Origin: Verrucomicrobiales bacterium
GTDB taxonomy: Bacteria; Verrucomicrobiota; Verrucomicrobiia; Limisphaerales; J093
Direction of reading: 5' to 3'
Length of the DNA: 9,569 nt
Assembly (NCBI GenBank): GCA_024233215.1
Contig: JACKPW010000064.1
Coordinates: 1-9,569 of the forward strand
The stretch's first letter is position 1. Each line of letters begins with the position of its first letter. Shown here piece by piece: positions 6,695 through 9,569 of the stretch. The notes under the pieces are model-generated. The model saw only the letters and a program-made list of their open reading frames with translations, did not search any database and was not told where the DNA came from. The position numbers and the translations under genes were made by a program.

Positions 6695-6724
6695 AAACTA
6701 GGGTGCCGCCAGCCTGCAGGTCAA
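6695..6724 (-). promoter_or_regulatory. Candidate sigma70-type promoter for the ilv leader and ilvB
   Basis: Minus strand: TTGACC (6724-6719) resembles a -35 box at 5 of 6 bases; after an 18-nt spacer, TAGTTT (6700-6695) is a weak -10 box at 3 of 6 bases. Only 11 nt (eight C's, then GAA) separate the -10 from the leader ATG, so transcription would begin within a few bases of the ATG. This is consistent with the absence of a ribosome binding site. It is the best match in the stretch by eye. Confidence 0.5.
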
Positions 6725-6760
6725 GGCGTCTTCTGCACGGGATTTACCGACCGACCGGAG

Positions 6761-6780
6761 CGCGGACCGCCGAGTCCGCG
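6761..6780. repeat. Perfect inverted repeat in the divergent intergenic region
   Basis: CGCGGAC (6761-6767) and GTCCGCG (6774-6780) form a perfect 7-bp inverted repeat around a 6-base spacer. It lies in the 188 bp between the ilv leader (minus) and the ABM-fold gene (plus), about 37 bp upstream of the ilv -35 candidate. It could be an operator for either direction or a hairpin in the 5' end of the plus-strand transcript. GC-rich DNA produces such repeats by chance, so the function is open. I found no convincing plus-strand promoter in 6700-6871. Confidence 0.35.
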
Positions 6781-6871
6781 GGTGAAAGTGACGGCCAGCG
6801 CCGGCGACCGGACGAAACCGGCCGCTTTCGCGTTGCCGCCGGGCCGCGGTTGCTTCAAAGCTTGGGCCGCC

Positions 6872-7171
6872 ATGAATCCGACACCCGTCACCGTCGTCGC
6901 CATCATGAAGGCCAAACCCGGGCAGGAGGAAAACCTGCGACAGGCCCTGCTGGCGTTGATCCCCCCCACCCGGGTTGAACCCGGCTGCATCAACTACGAC
7001 CTCCACGTCGCTGCCGAGGATCCCGGCAAATTCCTGTTCTTCGAGAATTGGACCACCAAGATCGACCTCGACACCCACCTGGCGAACACCCACCTCCGGG
7101 AATTCGGCGCCAAGGCCGACGCCCTGCTCGCTGCGCCGCCCGAGATCACCCTCTGGAGCCGGATCGGCTGA
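6872..7171 (+). CDS. Small antibiotic biosynthesis monooxygenase (ABM)-fold protein
   Basis: 99 residues, the usual size of stand-alone ABM-domain (YgiN-like) proteins with a ferredoxin-like fold. The pattern is typical: VTVVAIMKAKPGQEENLRQALLALI, then PTRVEPGCINYDLH, DPGKFLFFENW, LDTHLANTHLREF and a final strand EITLWSR. Members are cofactor-free quinol or small-molecule oxygenases, or simply stress-related binders; the family does not fix a reaction. I chose the ATG at 6872-6874, immediately before MNPTPVTVVA; the frame stays open far upstream, but that part overlaps the ilv leader region on the other strand and has no family similarity. No Shine-Dalgarno is visible. It is the first gene of the rightward unit and ends 5 nt before the next gene, so co-transcription with the oxidoreductase is likely. 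Confidence 0.88.
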   Translation: MNPTPVTVVAIMKAKPGQEENLRQALLALIPPTRVEPGCINYDLHVAAEDPGKFLFFENWTTKIDLDTHLANTHLREFGAKADALLAAPPEITLWSRIG

Positions 7172-7176
7172 GTCCC

Positions 7177-8268
7177 ATGAGCACCAGCACCATCGGCGTG
7201 GCAATCATCGGCTGCGGGGGCATCACCCTGCAGAACCACCTGCCCGGCATCGCCCTCTGCCCGGAGGCACGGCTCGTGGCGCTCTGTGACACCGATGGCG
7301 CCACCCTGGAAACCGCCCGGCAGCAGACCGGCGTCGGGGTGGCCACCACCCGCTGCGAGGAGGTCGTGCGGCGCGATGACGTGCACGCGGTCATCATCGC
7401 CACCCCGAACTGCACCCACGCCCCCCTCGCCCATGCCGCGATCGCGGCGGGCAAACACGTGCTCTGCGAGAAGCCGCTGGCCATGAACGCCAACGAGGCC
7501 CGGCGGATGGCGGAAGCCGCGGACCGGGCGGGCGTGCGCCACATGACCGCCTTCACCTACCGGTTCGTCCCCGCCATGCGCTACCTGCGGCACCTCGTCG
7601 ACAAGGGCTTCCTCGGCCAGCCCTACCACTACCGTTCCTGCCGGCTGCAGGACTGGGGCCGGCGCAACCTGGGCTGGCGCCAGGTGAAGCGACTGGCCGG
7701 CACGGGCGAACTGGGGGACATGCTCTCGCACCGGATCGACTTCGCTCAAACGCTGGTCGGCCCCATGCGCCGGTTGGTGGCCGACATGAGGCGGGTGCAT
7801 GACGACCGCGAAGGCCGCCCGTCCGACCTGGACGATTGGGTGGCCATCCTCGCCGAATTCGAGTGCGGCGCAACCGGCGTCCTGGAAAGCAGCAAGCTCG
7901 CCAGCGGCCGCAACGAAAGCTGGCGCAGCCTCGATTCCGTGGAGGTCAATGGCAGCGACGCCTCGGCGGTCTTCATCACCGGCAAATGGAACGAACTCCA
8001 GATCGGCCGGCTCGGGGGATCCGGTCTGGAAATTGTGACGGTGCCGAGAGAATTCCACGTCTGGCCCGGCAGCCCACGGGATCCCGCCCAGGGCGATCCG
8101 CTCGTGACCTTCCGCTACGACCAGGCCTTCGAGTTCATCGATGCCATCCGCAACCAGCGCCCCTGCCGGCCGGACTTTCATGATGCCGTTCAGGTGCAAC
8201 GCGTCATGGACACCGCCGTCGTGTCCGCCGATCAACGTCGCTGGATGGACCTGGACGATGCCGACTGA
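7177..8268 (+). CDS. Cytosolic Gfo/Idh/MocA family oxidoreductase
   Basis: 363 residues without a signal peptide, so cytoplasmic, unlike the exported relative at the left edge of the window. The NAD(P)-binding motif is VAIIGCGGI (8-16) at the extreme N-terminus; the conserved EKP is intact in LCEKPLAMN (96-104) with the catalytic-type Lys99; GELGDMLSHRIDFAQ (177-191) holds the His185/Asp188 pair of the C-terminal domain. The latter half (FECGATGVLESSKLASGR, FEFIDAIRNQRPCRPDFHDAVQVQRVMDTAVVS) is the usual Gfo beta-sheet domain plus C-terminal helix. The likely role is oxidation or reduction of a sugar, inositol or nucleotide-sugar; position just before GDP-L-fucose synthase suggests a sugar substrate, but this is inference. 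The ATG at 7177-7179 follows the preceding stop by 5 nt and lacks a clear Shine-Dalgarno, pointing to coupled translation. Confidence 0.93.
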   Translation: MSTSTIGVAIIGCGGITLQNHLPGIALCPEARLVALCDTDGATLETARQQTGVGVATTRCEEVVRRDDVHAVIIATPNCTHAPLAHAAIAAGKHVLCEKPLAMNANEARRMAEAADRAGVRHMTAFTYRFVPAMRYLRHLVDKGFLGQPYHYRSCRLQDWGRRNLGWRQVKRLAGTGELGDMLSHRIDFAQTLVGPMRRLVADMRRVHDDREGRPSDLDDWVAILAEFECGATGVLESSKLASGRNESWRSLDSVEVNGSDASAVFITGKWNELQIGRLGGSGLEIVTVPREFHVWPGSPRDPAQGDPLVTFRYDQAFEFIDAIRNQRPCRPDFHDAVQVQRVMDTAVVSADQRRWMDLDDAD

Positions 8269-8281
8269 ACCCATCGACCGG

Positions 8282-9259
8282 ATGGAACCACGAAACACAC
8301 GAAATACGCAATTCACCACGGACACCCGCATCTACGTCGCCGGTCATCGCGGCATGGTGGGCAGCGCCATCTGGCGGGAACTCGAGCGCCGGGGCTGCCA
8401 CGGCTTGATTGGACGCTCCCACGCGGAACTCGACCTGCTCGACCAGGCGGCCGTCCGGCGTTTCTTTGCGGAGACCCGCCCGGAATACGTCTTCCTGGCA
8501 GCGGCACGCGTGGGCGGCATCCAGGCAAACAACGATCGTCCCGCCGATTTCCTGCACGAAAACCTGCTCCTCGAATGCAACGTCATCGAGGCCGCCGCGC
8601 AGTCCGGCGTGCGCAAGCTGCTCTTCCTCGGCAGCTCCTGCATCTACCCGAAACTCGCGCCACAACCCATCCGCGAGGAGCACCTCCTCACCGGGCCCCT
8701 CGAACCCACCAACGAATGGTATGCGATCGCCAAGATCGCCGGCATCAAGCTCTGCCAGGCGTTCCGACGCCAGCATGGCTGCGACTTCATCAGCGCCATG
8801 CCGACGAATCTCTACGGCCCCAACGACAATTACGACCCGGTGGGTTCCCACGTCCTGCCCGCCATGATCCGGCGCTTTCACGAAGCCCGTTTGGCCGGAG
8901 CGGAGTCGGTCACGTGCTGGGGCAGCGGTTCACCCCGCCGGGAATTCCTGCACGCCGACGACCTCGCCCGCGCCTGCGTCTTCCTGATGGAGCACTACAG
9001 CGAGGAAAGCTTGATCAACGTGGGTTCGGGGAGCGACCTGACCATTCGCGAACTGGCGGAAATGGTGGCCCGCATCGTCGGGTACACCGGGAAGCTTCAC
9101 TGGGACACCGCCAAACCCGACGGCACGCCGCGGAAGCTCATGGACAGCAGCCGGATCATGGCCATGGGCTGGCAGCCGCGCATCCCGCTGGAGGCCGGCA
9201 TCCGCTCGGCCTGGGAGGATTTCAGGCAGCTTCAACCCGCGAAAGGCGAGCAATGCTGA
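8282..9259 (+). CDS. fcl: GDP-L-fucose synthase (GDP-4-keto-6-deoxymannose epimerase/reductase)
   Basis: 325 residues from the ATG at 8282-8284. The enzyme converts GDP-4-keto-6-deoxy-D-mannose to GDP-L-fucose with NADPH, supplying fucose for surface polysaccharide or glycans. It is an extended short-chain dehydrogenase: Rossmann motif VAGHRGMVGSA (19-29), LGSSCIYP (116-123, Ser of the triad), catalytic YAIAK with Tyr147 and Lys151, and family sequences MPTNLYGPNDNYDP, SHVLPAMIRRF and SPRREFLHADDLA. An alternative ATG at 8258-8260 overlaps the previous gene by 11 nt. Family enzymes usually begin only a few residues before the IYVAGHRG strand, whereas here about 16 residues (MEPRNTRNTQ, then FTTDTR) come from a low-complexity repeat-like stretch. 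The partner enzyme GDP-mannose 4,6-dehydratase (gmd), normally adjacent, is not in the window. The 3' end overlaps the next gene by 7 nt. Confidence 0.95.
   Translation: MEPRNTRNTQFTTDTRIYVAGHRGMVGSAIWRELERRGCHGLIGRSHAELDLLDQAAVRRFFAETRPEYVFLAAARVGGIQANNDRPADFLHENLLLECNVIEAAAQSGVRKLLFLGSSCIYPKLAPQPIREEHLLTGPLEPTNEWYAIAKIAGIKLCQAFRRQHGCDFISAMPTNLYGPNDNYDPVGSHVLPAMIRRFHEARLAGAESVTCWGSGSPRREFLHADDLARACVFLMEHYSEESLINVGSGSDLTIRELAEMVARIVGYTGKLHWDTAKPDGTPRKLMDSSRIMAMGWQPRIPLEAGIRSAWEDFRQLQPAKGEQC
8287..8322 (+). repeat. ACCACGAAACACACGAAA-type short repeat inside the fcl start region
   Basis: The DNA reads as near-repeats of CACGAAA and ACCACG (ACCACGAAACACACGAAAT, then TTCACCACGGA). I recognise this from dispersed repeats in planctomycete and verrucomicrobial genomes, where spurious translations give RNTRNTRN or, on the other strand, FRVFRG; both readings occur here. 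It sits in frame at the 5' end of fcl and supplies its N-terminal extension. Recognition is from memory, and other copies lie outside the window. Confidence 0.45.
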
Positions 9260-9569
9260 ATCAACAGGTCCAGGAACTGAGCGTGAGCACCCGCGGTCGG
9301 GGGCTCTACGAGATCACCGACGACATCGTGCGCCACGTCCGCGACACCGGTTGGAACAACGGTCTCGCCACGCTGCACCTCCGGCACACCTCGGCATCCC
9401 TCCTGATCCAGGAAAACGCCGACCCCGATGTTCGCCGCGACCTGGACGCGTTCTTCGACCGACTTTGTCCGGACGGCGACCGGTTGTTCATTCACACCTG
9501 CGAAGGTCCCGACGACATGCCGGCCCATGTCCGCACCGCGTTGACGACGGTGAACCTCAGCATCCCGAT
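9253..9569 (+). CDS. YjbQ/UPF0047 family protein (secondary thiamine-phosphate synthase-like), 3' end beyond the window
   Basis: 105 codons are visible of a family usually about 135-140 residues long. Markers: QELSVSTRGRGLYEITDDIV at the start, LHLRHTSASLLIQENADPDVRRDL in the middle and the metal-binding-type signature EGPDDMPAHVRTALT followed by VNLSIP. YjbQ proteins form small trimers and have weak thiamine-phosphate synthase activity in vitro; the physiological role is not settled. The ATG at 9253-9255 overlaps the fcl stop by 7 nt (ATGCTGA), with an AAGGCGAG ribosome site just before it, one of the better Shine-Dalgarno sequences here, so it is probably coupled to fcl. The frame is open at the right edge. 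Family is confident; function is loose. Confidence 0.92.
   Translation, partial: MLNQQVQELSVSTRGRGLYEITDDIVRHVRDTGWNNGLATLHLRHTSASLLIQENADPDVRRDLDAFFDRLCPDGDRLFIHTCEGPDDMPAHVRTALTTVNLSIP

Noticed and set aside
6515..6720. T-box or riboswitch in the ilvB leader
   Set aside because: No T-box core sequence or specifier-loop arrangement is visible; the Leu/Val codon run explains the terminator more simply.
4559..6871. Plus-strand frame running open across ilvB into the ABM-fold gene
   Set aside because: It is antisense to ilvB and its leader. Only the last 99 codons resemble a protein family, so the real start is the ATG at 6872.
6994..8331. Minus-strand frame of about 445 codons across the oxidoreductase gene
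   Set aside because: It is the antisense shadow of the plus-strand Gfo/Idh/MocA gene, which has intact cofactor and catalytic motifs.
1..9569. tRNA, rRNA, CRISPR array, insertion sequence or attachment site
   Set aside because: I found no regularly spaced repeats, transposase motifs, terminal inverted repeats or tRNA-like clover-leaf sequence by eye on either strand.

Overview
This is a 9.6 kb window of GC-rich bacterial chromosome, densely coding and without RNA genes, insertion sequences or CRISPR arrays. The gene content points to a Gram-negative bacterium that makes lipid A (lpxI). It also carries DUF1080-type sugar proteins, a Tat-exported Gfo/Idh/MocA oxidoreductase and many starts without a Shine-Dalgarno. 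I read this as probably Verrucomicrobiota or a relative in the PVC group. That placement is inference from gene style, not from a marker gene.

Layout: two divergent transcription units meet at a 188 bp gene-free stretch (6684-6871). The leftward unit (minus strand) runs: ilv leader peptide and attenuator (6556-6683), ilvB acetolactate synthase (4694-6514), a GC-rich hairpin (4656-4684), a secreted LamG-like plus Cache-like protein (3528-4643), a NUDIX hydrolase coupled by a GTGA overlap (2878-3531), lpxI (2003-2824), a secreted DUF1080 protein (1148-1957) and a Tat-exported oxidoreductase cut by the window edge (1-1126). The rightward unit (plus strand) runs: a small antibiotic biosynthesis monooxygenase-fold protein (6872-7171), a cytosolic Gfo/Idh/MocA oxidoreductase (7177-8268), GDP-L-fucose synthase (8282-9259) and a YjbQ/UPF0047 protein cut by the right edge (9253-9569). 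Spacings there are 5 nt, 13 nt and a 7 nt overlap, which suggests one operon. Apart from 6684-6871, no gap between genes exceeds about 100 bp, and no gap exceeds 300 bp.

The main discovery is a complete-looking transcription attenuator in front of ilvB, including a small gene that standard gene finding would miss. It encodes a 25-residue peptide containing VLLLVVVVG. Fourteen bases after its stop codon there is an 11-bp hairpin followed by a T-rich run, and ilvB starts 41 bases after the hairpin. A candidate promoter (TTGACC, 18 nt, TAGTTT) places transcription initiation almost on the leader ATG, so the leader peptide would be translated from a leaderless or nearly leaderless mRNA. The design resembles Val/Leu control of E. 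coli ilvBN by the IvbL peptide, but in a different genomic setting: no small-subunit gene (ilvN/ilvH) follows.

The other genes mix branched-chain amino acid synthesis, envelope sugar and lipid A metabolism (lpxI, GDP-fucose) and extracellular keto-sugar chemistry (DUF1080 plus oxidoreductase). Only adjacent pairs look functionally linked; I do not see a single pathway that unites the window.
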